This document shows positions 42,130 through 53,894 of a stretch of DNA of 64,000 nt, piece by piece. Position numbers and translations under genes: made by a program. The stretch is from Spirometra erinaceieuropaei. Lineage: Eukaryota; Platyhelminthes; Cestoda; Diphyllobothriidea; Diphyllobothriidae. The stretch is from the NCBI GenBank assembly GCA_902702965.1, contig CACRXP010000303.1, positions 395,126 to 459,125 on the forward strand, given 5' to 3'. The notes below the pieces were generated by a model, which had not been told where the DNA came from, did not search any database, and saw only the letters and a program-made list of their open reading frames with translations. Position 1 is the stretch's first letter, and each line of letters starts with the position of its first letter.

Positions 42130-42545
42130 CTATTACCATCATCCCCGTAGGACACGGTCCACTGGTAACCATTTTCTTACCCCGCGCATATACTCAATCA
42201 TTGCCCGGGTGGCTTCGAGCCAAATCCCAGTGAAATCAGGGTTAGGTTTAAGGTTAGGGTTAGGTTAAGGATTCGGTCTAAGGCTGGATTTAAAGTTAAC
42301 GGTAGAGTTAATCAGGACCAACTTTCAGTTTAAGGTAAGGGCTAGTGTTAACTGCAGAGCTAGGGTTTAGGGTAGGGCTAGGGCCGAGGTTAGGGCGACG
42401 GTTTAGTCTTATGTTGAGGTTATTTTTGGGGTTAGGGCGCAGGAATATTTGCCCTTTCCATAATTATGCTCAGATCCACCTTTATCACTTGGGCAGGGCG
42501 TTCCCATTCCCACATCCTGTTTATGGGGCCACATAAGTCAATTCT
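42130..42545 (+). repeat. Dispersed repeat with telomere-like core, sense copy
   Basis: This is the inverted partner of 38130-38460. The core 42236-42445 is a degenerate TTAGGG array (for example ggttagggttaggttaagga) with unique flanks shared between the copies. Confidence 0.65.
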
Positions 42546-44329
42546 ACCCTACTTTTAGTACGGGGGCCCATATTTCCATGCCTAGCCCTCTAGGTCTCTT
42601 GGCTTAAGCGGGTTTATTTCTGGGAATTGCAGGCCTTTCTATTTAAGTGACCTCTAATTTTATATGATTCAACCATCATTCCTCCCCGAAGCACTAAACC
42701 CCCGCATTAGGGTCCAATTCTTGTTAGATCTGCGACAGTCTCTGTTTACTTATCTTAATGCCGCTAGCATAAAGTAGACCATGGGTGGAACATGCACACA
42801 GCTGAGTTTTAACGACACAAAAGCCTGCACTTGAAGTGACAGAATACGTACTTTGATTGCTTTTTGGAATTAAACACCCCTGGGTAGTCCCGTGGTCAAT
42901 CACAGCACTCGAGGCTCTTGAGGATAATACTCTCGTGGAACCTCTGGAATTACTGGGATGACCATGGGTCCAACGCATCGACGCCAATTGTCCCACCTGT
43001 ACTGCCTTCGCCTTGAACTGGGTGTGGCATACGGAGTTTGAGATGTTTTCACACGTAAGCGGGATGACCCCATGTGACCTGCGCGTGATCTAGGCCGCGA
43101 CTCGTGAGCTAACGCGTGAAGACGCGCGGTCGGTGGCCACGCTCACGGAGTAATCAGCACCTGCAGATATTTTCACCTCCGCAAGTCCACAGCATTGCTT
43201 TATCACCTAACCGATCTTAATTGTTGAGTCCAATTTGGCCTTACCGCCTGCGAACCGAGCTCGTGAAATCTTTCCCTAGACGGCTGGAAAGTTGGTCAAA
43301 TTGCGACTTTCCGAAATTAATAGCAGACACTAATGTTAGAGTTAGTCGCATAAGCCGATAAATGATCATTTGCAGTCGGTTTCTCGGCATCCGCATTCTA
43401 CCACTGACGGCGAGGAGGAACATGTCGTCCGCCGGCCGGGGAGTCACAGTCTTCAGAAATCTGGATTGCCCTGATGTCTTTACAGTTTCCTCAAAGATCC
43501 TAGCCCCTGTACGCTAACTGTACGTTGGTAAAACCCGCCAGTAAAAACCCACGATTTTAACTAGAGTCTGATTGGTCGTGGAGGGAGGCACTGTCAACTC
43601 AGCCACTTACTGCTGCCCTGTCATCTGCTAACGAGAGGACCCCAAGTTCCCTGGAAATGAAGTTTGCCCAGCTGGGCTCAGTGCATGGTGCGGTATGAGC
43701 TTCCCGTTCGCTTTGAAACTACGATTCCCAGGCCCTCCCGGGAGTTCCCAGTTTTTTTTCTCCTAGCTGACGTTACATTTTACGAAGTTTCCTGAGAAGT
43801 CTCACTGAAATGGACAAATGAGTCGTCGCAGTGCCAAACCAGCATGGAAACTACAAAAGAACTTTCAGCCCAATTGAGTGCGCATGGAATAAGACTTCCT
43901 TGGTTATATTGAAGCCCTAGAAGACATGCTCAGCAGTGGGTCAGTCGTAAAGAACGTACAACAGGGGCATTTACAGATGGGTGTTTTATCAAAACTTCCG
44001 GAATTTCTGAATTCGATTTTCGGCTACATTGAAACTTCAGTCATTTCTTAAATGTTGCTTCCATTGAAGCTGGTTATTTATGATGTCGGAAAGGGTTTTG
44101 AGAGGACTTTCACGTGTGTAGCGGAGGCTTGCTGAGATCCAGTGGGCGTTATCTGGAAGAGCGACATTTTAGAAATATCCAGCAATCTTCAACCTATGAA
44201 ATCTGGACGCCACTGAAGAGTACTGTATTACTGGGTATTACTGTACTAAACAATTAAAAAATGTAGTGAAACTACGGGATTCCGAGTTTTTAGGAGTGCT
44301 TATAAACCAAACGAGAGAGTGTTGAGTGT
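42546..44329. other. Unassigned sequence
   Basis: No gene, tRNA or clear repeat is recognised in this stretch on either strand. Confidence 0.4.
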
Positions 44330-44440
44330 TTGGGTTGGGAATTGTGCTGCGCATAGGTTGGAGAGGGTTAGGGTGACGTTTATGTGGGTTGGTGTTAGGG
44401 TTAATGATAGAGCTAGGACGGTTAGGGTTAAAGTTGAATA
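44330..44440 (+). repeat. Degenerate telomere-like repeats, block 3
   Basis: Broken units such as gagggttagggtgacg, ggtgttagggttaatgat and gacggttagggttaaagt. It lies about 90 bp from the 3' end of an antisense element A copy. Confidence 0.6.
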
Positions 44441-44508
44441 TAACTAAAGGCTAGTTCCAGCAAAATCATAGCAAAATCTTCATGGAGTATCCTGGTAAAT
44501 CAGTAATC

Positions 44509-45625
44509 ACACACACACACACACACACGACGGTTAGACCGTCATGTCCGACGATGTTCACAGTGTGTTCCACAGCAAGGTGAGGCAGCACGGTGACCTG
44601 CGCGGGATATGTTTTATGGTGATAGCATGCTTGCACAGCATCTACCGCACTCTCTCCTCCCCCGCCTAAGCCCGATGTCGAGACAGAGTTAAGAAGACCG
44701 TAGGCGGGAGCTGGTACGACCAAACCCGCAGCTAGGCGTACCACCACACCCTCTCGTCCACAGCGAACGCTCGACTAGGATTTCAACCAACAACAGCACC
44801 ACAACGAGTCAGAAAGACTGGGATGACAGGACAACCATCCTCCTGACCCGTATACGCAGCGGGGGCGTAAGCGAATCAACCGGCAGGGAATCAGGTGCCA
44901 GCGTACATTAGGTTGCGAGGGCCATGGTTTGCTGATCATGGCATAGCAGACGCTCACAATCCTTGAGGTCCAGAAGGGTGACACGCAGCTTAGCTTTTAG
45001 TTTGGACTATCACCGTTCAAATGCTGGGTAACCTGTCAGTCTTAAACTGAGTGACACCACTAATAAAGTGCACGCACACTCTTCACATGCATAAGGTGCG
45101 GTGCAGGTGCTGGTGGGGGAAGGTCAGCTGGTGTGGTGTAGTCCGCGGTTGTATATCATAAGTTTTCGTGAATGCTCATGTGACCTGCGGTTGCTGAATG
45201 TGCGAGGGCAGTGAGGGCGGATGCGGCGAGTGTATGTGGATGCTCCAGGCACTGGTTTGCCAATCTCTGTGCAATGGATTCGCAAGTGAATGTGCGACCA
45301 AAATATAGGCAGGCTGTGACCGAGTGCCCATCGTTGGATTTGAGGGTGTTGATGATGATGTTAGCAGATGATGGGGCGTCGGACGTCGTCCCATCGGTGG
45401 GGGAAGTTCGAGGTGTCCTGGTGTTTGGTAATGCTGCTCGCTGTAGTGGACGTAGGGGTTTGGACAGGGAGTACTATGCCGGTGATTGATGGCCGCGGGG
45501 CAGCGACAGTATGATCATTGGCGACGAGGTGGTCGTCGTCGTCGCGGTGTTTGCAGCAGGGGCCGAAATTGGAGGAAAAGTTTACGTTGACGGGTTGTTG
45601 GTGCATTGCGTCCGAAGGTGGCCAA
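44509..45625 (-). mobile_element. Element A copy 3, antisense, subfamily 2, running into the N gap
   Basis: On the minus strand: zinc-finger tail at about 45290-45170 (RIHCTEIGKPVPGASTYTRR, then HCPRTFSNRRSHEH), a 3' UTR of a second type (matching 59830-60360), and the terminal block at 44580-44529 (ctgtggaacacactgtgaac). A (CA)n tract (44509-44528) abuts the 3' end. The upstream part is lost in the assembly gap. Fingers are degraded. Confidence 0.75.
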
Positions 45626-45761
45626 NNNNNNNNNNNNNNNNNNNNNNNNNNNNNNNNNNNNNNNNNNNNNNNNNNNNNNNNNNNNNNNNNNNNNNNNNNN
45701 NNNNNNNNNNNNNNNNNNNNNNNNNNNNNNNNNNNNNNNNNNNNNNNNNNNNNNNNNNNNN
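45626..45761. other. Assembly gap (136 N)
   Basis: Unresolved bases between an antisense and a sense copy of element A. The arrangement could hide more repeat sequence. Confidence 1.
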
Positions 45762-45902
45762 CGGTTGTTTTGCCTGCTCATCCTTGCATTTCAGAACTCA
45801 GCAGGTTACTGTCCAAGTGGCTGGAAGACAGACACCTCTCTGCTACTTCGCACCTGTCCCCAACCCTTCGCTCTCTCTACTCCACTCTAGTCTACTCTCA
45901 TA

Positions 45903-46010
45903 TACAGTGATTGACAGTCCTACGGATCACCGTGTCGCCGTCTCATAGATGAGGCTCCGTCTGCAGCCCCGCATAAGGCTACAAGGTAAGTGGCCACCGA
46001 AATTTAAACA
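45903..46010 (+). mobile_element. Element A endonuclease C-terminal scrap
   Basis: The frame IDSPTDHRVAVS, stop, MRLRLQPRIRLQGKWPP matches the [25 protein letters not shown] part of element A1 (about 455-545). Another, more complete copy begins only 70 bp downstream. Confidence 0.6.
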
Positions 46011-46079
46011 CATAGAAAAATACTCCCTCTCTTTCTCCACCTTCTCCTACTCCCCACTGCCCCACTCGCGAGACTGGTA

Positions 46080-47818
46080 GGGTGAGTCCGCGCACTCTGG
46101 CGGCGCTAGTGGACCGGGAACTGGCGTGCTACAGGGTGGACATCGCTGCACTCAGCGAGACCCGCTCCTCCGAACAAGGCCGACTGGAGGAGGTGGGTGC
46201 CGGCTACACATTTTTCTAGAGCGGTCGCCCCAAGGCAGAGCGACGAGACGCGGCAGTCGCCTTTGCCATCCGGAAGGACATCGTGAATAGACTTCCCTGT
46301 CTGTCGCAGGGCATCGACCATCACCTGATGGGCCTCTGCCTGCCCCTACAACAGGCAAATTCGTCCCCATCATCAACACCTACGCCTAAAATTGACCAAC
46401 CCTGACGCGGCAAGGAAGAAATTCTACGAGAACCTACACGCCCTCCTGGCGACTGTGCCGAAGGCGGCCAAATTGATTGTCCCTGGTGGCTTCAACTCCC
46501 ACGTCGTCACAGACCATGCTGCCTGGATAGGAGTGCTGTGTCTCCATGGTCTCGATGGCTGCAATCACAATGGCCTGCTCCTCGTGCAAACCTGCGCAAA
46601 ACACCTCCTCATCCCGGCCAGCACATTCTCTCGCCTACCGACGCGGGGTAGGACGACCAGAATGCTCCCTTGGTGGCGACACTGGCACCTGCTGGACTAT
46701 GTCCTCGTCCGGAGGCTAGACCAGCAGGACGTGCTGGTGACAAAGGCGATCTCGGGTGCCGACGGGTGGACCGACCATCGTCTCGTCATCCCTACGATGA
46801 CGATTCGCCTACAGCAACGCAGGATACCTCAAGGTAAACGACCCCCAGATAAGCTGAATAGTGCCTTGTTGGCTCTGACCGCTCACAATCTCCGTTTCAG
46901 TCATGAACAAGCCCTAAGGCTAGTCAACATTCCAGTCGCTGCTGCCACCGCCGCTGCCGCTGCCGCCGGCGAGAACGCCTCCGTGGAGAACCGACGGTGC
47001 CAACTAAGGGGCATGATCCAGTCAACCACCCTGGCTGTTCTCGGTCGCGCACGTCACCAAAATTAGGACTGGTTCGACTACAATGACGCCACCATCAGCA
47101 ACCTACGTGCCGAGAAGAACCGTCTGCATAAAGACTACGTCGATCGCCCTACCGACGACAACGAAGTAATCTTCTACCGAAGTGGCCATCTTGTACAACA
47201 GCGGTTGCGGGAGATTCAGGAGGCCAGGATGGCTCGTAAGGCCAAGGAGATCCAAGGATATGCGGACCACAACGACTGGAAGGATTTCTTCATAGCCATC
47301 AAGGCTGCCTGCTGTCCCACAGTCAAAGAAACAGCTCCTCTTCCCACTGCCGACGGAACCACCCTACGCACTGATAATGTGCGAATTATGAAGCGCTGAA
47401 CCGAACACTTCAGAAGCGTCCTCAACCGTTTCGTCCACCATCTCCGATACTGCCATCGCCTGTTTGTCTCGGGTGGAGACTTCGACCCGACTTCGACCTC
47501 TCGCCCTCTCTACACGAAACCATCAGGGCCGTACAGCAGCTCTCCAGCAGCGAAAACACCCTGATCAGACGCAATCCTTGTTGCGATCTATAAGCACGGC
47601 AGCCTCCAACTTATGGAACACCTTATGGCGCTCTTCCAGAAGAGGTGGCGTCAAGAAGAAGTCCCTAAGGATTACAAGGACGCCACAATCGTCCACCTCC
47701 ACAAACGTAAAGAGAACCGCCAAATCTGCGCTTCGTTAGTCTGCCTCACTATAAACTGACTCCCTTGCAAGTCACTGCTGTTGTGTTCAATCCGCATGAC
47801 ACGCGATGGACGTCGTCG
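46080..47818 (+). mobile_element. Element A copy 4, internally deleted
   Basis: The endonuclease N-terminus (VDIAALSETRSSEQGRLEEV, catalytic Glu in SETR, about 46138-46197), the endonuclease body and linker (46392-47399), and the start of the RT region (47460-47725, QQLSS, KRKENRQIC) run collinear with element A1. The sequence then jumps at about 47725-47735 straight to the 3'-terminal block (cactataaactgactccctt, ccgcatgacacgcgatggac). About 2.9 kb is missing. There are several frameshifts and stops. Confidence 0.8.
46392..47066 (+). pseudogene. Endonuclease domain of element A copy 4
   Basis: The 224-codon frame shows LIVPGGFNSHVVTDHAAW, where the catalytic-loop GDFNARVG has decayed to GGFNSHVV, then [16 protein letters not shown] and ADGWTDHRLVI. 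A TAG follows at 47064-47066 where QDWFD should continue. Dead by both residue loss and stops. Confidence 0.8.
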
Positions 47819-50689
47819 GTGTTTAAATCAGTAAAAGTTTCGTCTCCTCTTCACTAAGCTAAAGCCCCGCACATGGTACTGGCCAGTGGCCGAATGCCTC
47901 GGCTTGATCGCAGCACCTGCCTTACCTTACCCATGTTGAAACGATGCGGTATTTCAGCCGAACAGGATTAGCAAACTGGTTATTGGGGAGGCATTCGTCA
48001 GGATGACCAAAGCGCACGCCTGCTCCCACGTGCGTGTTGTGCGCATGTGGGCTTCGGTACACGTGATCACCTCATGCGTCTGAACTACGAGCATTTTCAA
48101 ACCATGGACATTTTATAGCAACTTTCGAAAGGAAAAAGTGCATTTCCTTAATGTTTGGGGGGGGAGAGACGGGGGGTCTGCGAGTCTTTTTGTTGCGCAC
48201 CAAATGACGTAACGCATAAAACGTAGTGATGGGCATCTCGGGACATCACACACGTCGGGCACTATAAATATTCGCCCATCGTGTTCCAGAAAATTCCCCT
48301 TTTTCTGTGTGGAATTCAATCTTAGCATACATTCAGGTTGTTTAATTGCTGTTCTAGATGACATTTATTAATCAGTGCCTGCTTTTCTACAGGAGGGCAT
48401 TAATATAAACTGGACAGGTAGAATGGCAATTCTAACTGTTGATCAAGCGGCAGGATATTCTTAAGGCCTAATTTCTGCTTAAAGGTAGTTTAGAAACGTA
48501 GTGGGTAGAGCATTAACACGTTGAGCAATATTTTAGTATGTGTATGACCTTGGTAGTCACCACCTATGGAACACGAACTCGTAAAGCATTAACTAACATT
48601 TCAAGGACACTCTAGAACTCAGCGAACGCCATTGTCGCCAAAATTCACACGGCGATTTTACGGAATAAAAGTTCTCCTGATACAATCTACACGGTGGACC
48701 AACTATTGTATCTGATAATTATATTCAAATTTCTCAATCGCAAGTCAGTTACTTGAAGTATGAACTCAATAAAACCTTTATTCCAGCCGCATCCCTATCC
48801 GCGAAATCAAATGATAACCTCGTTGTCTCGGGCAACCGCATCTTGAACAATGCCTAAGCGGAAAAATTGCATCGAATTCCCCAGCGACTTTCTTGGAACA
48901 CACAATTAAACATTAGGTAGTCGAATAACCGCCATGTTGTGTGGTGCAATAATTTCTGGGGGATATTAAAATGAAAACTATGAAAAAGGTTTTTTGTAAA
49001 TGTTGTTGCGTCAATGCTGTTATATTTGCTGAATTATCTACTCGGGCTTCCTTTATGCACGTCTAAAATTGCGTTAATCCAGTTAACGCTATTTTTTGCC
49101 TATTTCAGCATAGCAACTTTGCTAAGAAAATGTTTATTGCCATCCAACGTAATACTGCGCCAAATTCCTCTTGTTTGCCATCACTTAAATGAAGGTCGTT
49201 CATACTTTTCTGGGAGCCATGGTCGATCAGCTAATCACCATTTTGTCTGGTAGAATCTTACCTTCCGTAGCTCAAAAATCTTATGAAAATAAAAGGGTGA
49301 GTTTTGCTGGCAGTGCTTTTAAATCTTGAAAATGAAGTAGTAGAAGGCCGTCAGCATCTCTTAATCCTTTGCTACATTAGGCTCCTGGATAAAGAAAGTA
49401 GATATTTCAACAGAAGATGAGACTGATTCCAAAAAACCTCTGGAGGTTTGGGTTTGCAGCTAGTTTCGACGTCGAAACTAAAGCATTTCTGATAATTGTA
49501 TGCTAAATAAAATCTTGTGTATCAAACCCGAATCTTGGCACTCTGCTCCTTATTGTAAGGTCACCTTCTAGCAGGCCAGAAGCACCCATCGGACACCAAA
49601 GGGCCGGGACGAAAGACCCACCGTTATATTCAGAGGTTTTAGAGCTATCTCATGTACTAGACGCAGTTGCGAACAGAGTAGATATGTCGGACGTACTGGA
49701 CACTTTCTTCGCAGGCGCATTGGTGGCACAGACAGCTCGCAACTCGTGATTCATCAGACTCTAATAGGACGAATCCCCAAGTTTGACGAGGTCAACATCT
49801 TCACATAAGGCAGTAACCATGTGAGTCATGAACCGATGACCTCCGAATCAGTAAATTCAGTGATCTCCTCCTGCCATGCCAGCGGTAAGACTGTCTGGCC
49901 AACGTAACTGTTTACACATGAGGCGCGGTACCGGTACCGGGAAGACTCTCAGACGGTCCAAGCGCAAATTACGAAAACTGACCATACTGGATTGGCGACC
50001 AACCGCTCGAGCTTCGAATGCCGAGCTCCAAAGTCAACGGATAAAGGCTCGGTAATCGTCGACGCAAGGCGACCTCTTATTTTGAAGGTTAGCAACAACC
50101 AAGCAACAACCAAGCAACTTTATACTAGAAGTCGTGGTCATTTTAAATATTGATTTTTCAGTGGCCTTACTCGCTGGTCAAAGCGAGAAGGGCTAGAATC
50201 ACAATTCGTGGCTTGATTGGCATCATTAGCATGTCACGCCCCAACCAAATACTTACGGGAGCTCCACCTCAGAGCTTCAGGGTTAACTGAAGTCAGACTG
50301 GATAGAGGTATAAATTTTCTACGTAGGATCAGATTCGGCTTATGCTATATTGAATAAGCCTATGGCTGTGATTCATGAAAGAGGTTACAGCTTTTCTTGC
50401 AGCTCTCTTAGCCACAGAATTAATCATAACAACAATTCCCGGTTATAGTGTGTTGCATTTTCAGTTTAGCGTTTAATTTTGAAAAGAATTATTTCTATGG
50501 CAACATTCAAGGAGCCTTCAGGACCGTTAAGCTCTCCCCTAGTTGCTTGGTCTTCAGCGGCCACGTTTCGTGTCGCGAACCGATACAAAGAGGGTTTAAG
50601 TCTTGGAAACCTGGAACATGAATCACTGAGCGTGTTCATTTGCCGAACGACCCGCAAAACCCACCACACTGACCGCCGAAAAGAAACCG
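47819..50689. other. Unassigned AT-rich sequence
   Basis: No gene is recognised. The ORF at 49014-49253 is hydrophobic but unsupported. A perfect 20-bp palindrome lies at 49461-49480. Confidence 0.4.
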
Positions 50690-51265
50690 TTGTTCCTCAA
50701 AGTCCCTTTCCAAGGAGACGCTGCAAATGAACTCCCAAGAAGACGCCTATACCAAGCTGTCTCGGGAACCTTCCCAGCAGCAAGGGTTCGCATATCATTC
50801 TCTACCTACCCTATTTTACGCGGAGAAGGCGAGGATAGGCTGCCACCTCAGAACACCTCAATATGCATCTACTCATTCACTTGCTCCTGTGGAGCAGGTT
50901 AAATTGGTCGTACGTGTCGACGCTTTTCCAAAAGAATACGAGAGCACCTTCCCGCATGGCTGGCAAAATGTGAAACTAAGAGAATAGACAGCGTCATCCT
51001 TGCGCATGCAGTGGCTTCAGGGCATCGTATGGACGCCGCTGAAGCATTTCGTGTGATTTATAAGGTCCCCTGGAGCTACGCCAAGCTACTGGGCCAGCGC
51101 CTGTTAGCAACAGCAGAAGCGGCCGCCATCAGGTTACGAAAACCGACCCTATGCACCCAGAAGAATCTCAATCAGGCTCCGCGCTTACCGTGGTCAAAGG
51201 TTGACCAACCACATACAACTTTCTGCGCTCTTCCGCTCTTACCTAGCCTGTATTTTAAAAACTAA
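50690..51265 (+). pseudogene. Penelope-like element: RT-to-nuclease region and GIY-YIG domain
   Basis: Reading across frames gives LKVPFQGDAANELPRRRLYQAV, then PPQNTSICIYSFTCSCGAG, a stop in place of the Tyr of YIG, then IGRTCRRFSKRIREHLPAWL and VASGHRMDAAEAFRVIYKV. This is the linker and the first part of the GIY-YIG nuclease of Penelope-like elements. The Cys pair (CSCG) is typical of their nuclease. The stop at the key Tyr and a frame break mark it as dead. Confidence 0.75.
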
Positions 51266-52762
51266 CTTATCGATGTTTTCACTCACTGTACCCCTAGCAT
51301 TTGACTTTACTGGCCAGACGAGAAGTTATCGAAAGTACCGTTCGCTTGTTACCTTTTCTTCTTTTCATTTTCTCTTGGTGCTGGAAAATGCTCTTCCCAG
51401 CCTTTCTTAACAAGTCCTTTAGGGCCTGCGTTGACGAAGCAGTTGTTTGGTAGGGTGGCAATGTGGCCAAACAGTTGTGCCTCATTAGCCCTTCGGGCAT
51501 GGTAATGAAACACTGTATAACCTGCTCTAACTTTGAACTGTCGGATAAAGTTTAGGAGATCAGAATTCCTGAGCTGAATTTTCCTAATCGAGGGACTTTG
51601 GAAAAGTTGATGAATATGGACTTCAATCAGACTACTTGTGCAGTAATAAACTTCAACATTTGTTGTGTTTGGAAAAATTAAAATTGAAGACCCAGCTGCT
51701 GTCTTGGACAAACACCCCTCGGAATAAACACCCAAACGAGGGTAAGGCCCTAACAGCGCAGACTGGGAGTCGGTGGTCCCTCAGAACGCAAATTTGGCAA
51801 ACCATTACTCCTTCCACCTTGGACTGCCGCGGAGGCCAGGCGCTACATACACGAGAAGGCGCTGTTTGCTAACACAGCGTCGGAAGCGTGCGGTTCCGCC
51901 AGGGTGAGGCAGACGTTACTAACCGTACCTTTAATCCAATAAGAAGACGGGAAAGCAATGACTCGATGACGAGCGGAAAGGGGGACGGAGGGGGAGGCTT
52001 TATTGAGAGGCAGTTAAACCGTTTTTTGAAGAAAAAATACCGTGGTCCACTACAAGTGGGAGCTTGCGTATTTCTTCACTGTGGAATGGAACAGCTAGCA
52101 GGAAATTTCGCTGTCTTCAAAGATGCGCGGACGAAGTCAGGGGACGGCATCAGTAACTAAAGTGGCAGTAGTCTAATTTTTTTTGACAAATAATTAAGTT
52201 CAGGCGCAAAAACACAAAAATGCTCATAGTAAATGGAAAGGGAAAAGTTGCAATTGTTTACAAATTCCCTGGCAGACGTCCCGAAAGTCGGCATTTGCCT
52301 GTCTGACGGGGAATCTCTACTAGATAAAGCACAACTGAACACTTTGACAATATCCGTCTATCATCTTGTGTGCTTGAGAAATTAGTATGATTAAAGTGTT
52401 AACGGCAGCACTAAGCTGCAGTTATTGCCCGTTTCGAGAATCTACGCATAAGCAGACTCCCGGGTTTTTCATTTTTTTCTTGGGAATGGCTGCGTGGCTT
52501 CTAGCTGCAAACGGCGTTAAAATGTTCTTTGATGAGAGAGGCTTTTCCCGGGAAAACGTTCGACTAATAACGATTGTTGAATGTATTTGCAGGAGGGAGT
52601 ACTAACTAAGCCAAGGGAAATTATGGTGACAATTCCACGTTTATTAGCCGTCATCAGCCAGCTATATGTAATTCAACTTTTAAATAATCTAGAATTCCAG
52701 CACCTTCCTTAACAGGATCGGTGGACGCACTTTCCACCCCAGTGGTGGACCAACTGCGCCAG
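51266..52762. other. Unassigned sequence
   Basis: ORFs at 51349-51735 (-), 51888-52160 (+) and 52387-52605 (+) show no recognised domain. Confidence 0.35.
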
Positions 52763-53240
52763 GTGTGTATGTGCGCATGTTTGTGTTTCTGGTCACAGCT
52801 TTTGGTCAGTGGTATGAATTGCTGAATGAAAGCACAATAAGTCAGAAGCAGTACTGTATCAATCGATCTACATTCTCTGTCGTCCTTCCTCGCTGCTATT
52901 ATGACTTTGCCGACTTCGGTCTGACAGTTGACTGCCTGTTCGTAATCTTTGCCGCCCATACGGAGACGGCAGAGTCTGGAGGTAGATTGATACAGCACTG
53001 CTTCGGGCTTGTTTGCCTTCATTCAGCCAATCACCAACCTGACCACTAGCTGGGACCGGAAACACAAACATGCTCGCGCACGCCTAGCGCAGAGGGCAAA
53101 CAAGCCCGAAATAGTGTTGTATCAATCTACCCCCCGACTCTGTCGTCTCTCTACCTACTTTCATAGCTTAGCCGACTTCGGCCTGGTAGGTGGTTGCCTG
53201 TTCGTGACCCCTATCATCCATACGATGCTTGCTTGCTTCG
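52763..53240. repeat. Three alternating-orientation copies of an approximately 200-bp repeat
   Basis: Copy 1 (+, about 52763-52960) and copy 3 (+, about 53090-53240) share tgtatcaatc.atct, ttgccgacttcgg or tagccgacttcgg, and gcctgttcgt. Copy 2 lies antisense between them (about 53085-52905): aaacacaaacatgctcgcgc is the complement of gcgcatgtttgtgttt at 52770-52786. ORFs here mirror one another for that reason. Confidence 0.65.
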
Positions 53241-53422
53241 GGAAGCCAATGGATCGGTGTGTGCCCATTCCTTAGTGAATATATATATATATGCGTGTCA
53301 AGTAGGCGTTTGACACTCACTGCTGTGGTTAGGATCTAACTCGATCCCATTCTGTCCGCCGGCCAGCTTGCTACTGGCTACAACGAACGCTGTGTCATAG
53401 GACACATGCCGCATATAATACG

Positions 53423-53476
53423 TAGGCAGCTCGCTAAGAGTGCAACAGGCCAGACTCACTCTTAGCGAGCTGCCTA
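53423..53476. repeat. Perfect 20-bp hairpin beside an (AT)n tract
   Basis: TAGGCAGCTCGCTAAGAGTG (53423-53442) and its exact complement (53457-53476) flank a 14-nt loop. An AT repeat (53481-53516) follows at once. Confidence 0.9.
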
Positions 53477-53478
53477 TG

Positions 53479-53480
<2 letters not shown>

Positions 53481-53516
<36 letters not shown>
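53481..53516. repeat. (AT)n microsatellite
   Basis: A run of ta/at dinucleotides directly left of a Penelope-like element; a shorter one (54534-54545) lies at its right end, so the element may have inserted into an AT tract. Confidence 0.9.
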
Positions 53517-53518
<2 letters not shown>

Positions 53519-53894
53519 ATTGGAAGATGGGCATCCCAAGAAACATAATTCGAAGAAGAATGAGTCCTTTGGGAAAATGAACAAACTTTATTTCGTAAAT
53601 TTTCGAGTCTGGTTCCCCAGCTCGTCTTCAGACGAGAGCAACCACCCTATGGCTCACAAACGGAGTGCTGTTAAGACCCTACTTAATCGAGCAAAGACAC
53701 ATTGCTCTGAGAACGAAGGTTACAAAGAAGAACTCAATTATCTATTCAACCTATTTTCCCAAAACGGCTACCCCAGAGATTTTGTACGCAGATGCATGAA
53801 AGAGCAGGAATCATGAGAAAGAGAGAAGGAACTAGATTGTTCCGATCAGACGCCAAAACCAAAACATTGGCGAACGCTTCCCTACATTAAAAAT

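Noticed and set aside
45511..45948. ORFs spanning the N gap
   Set aside because: Their centre is unknown bases; the sides belong to two different element A copies in opposite orientations.
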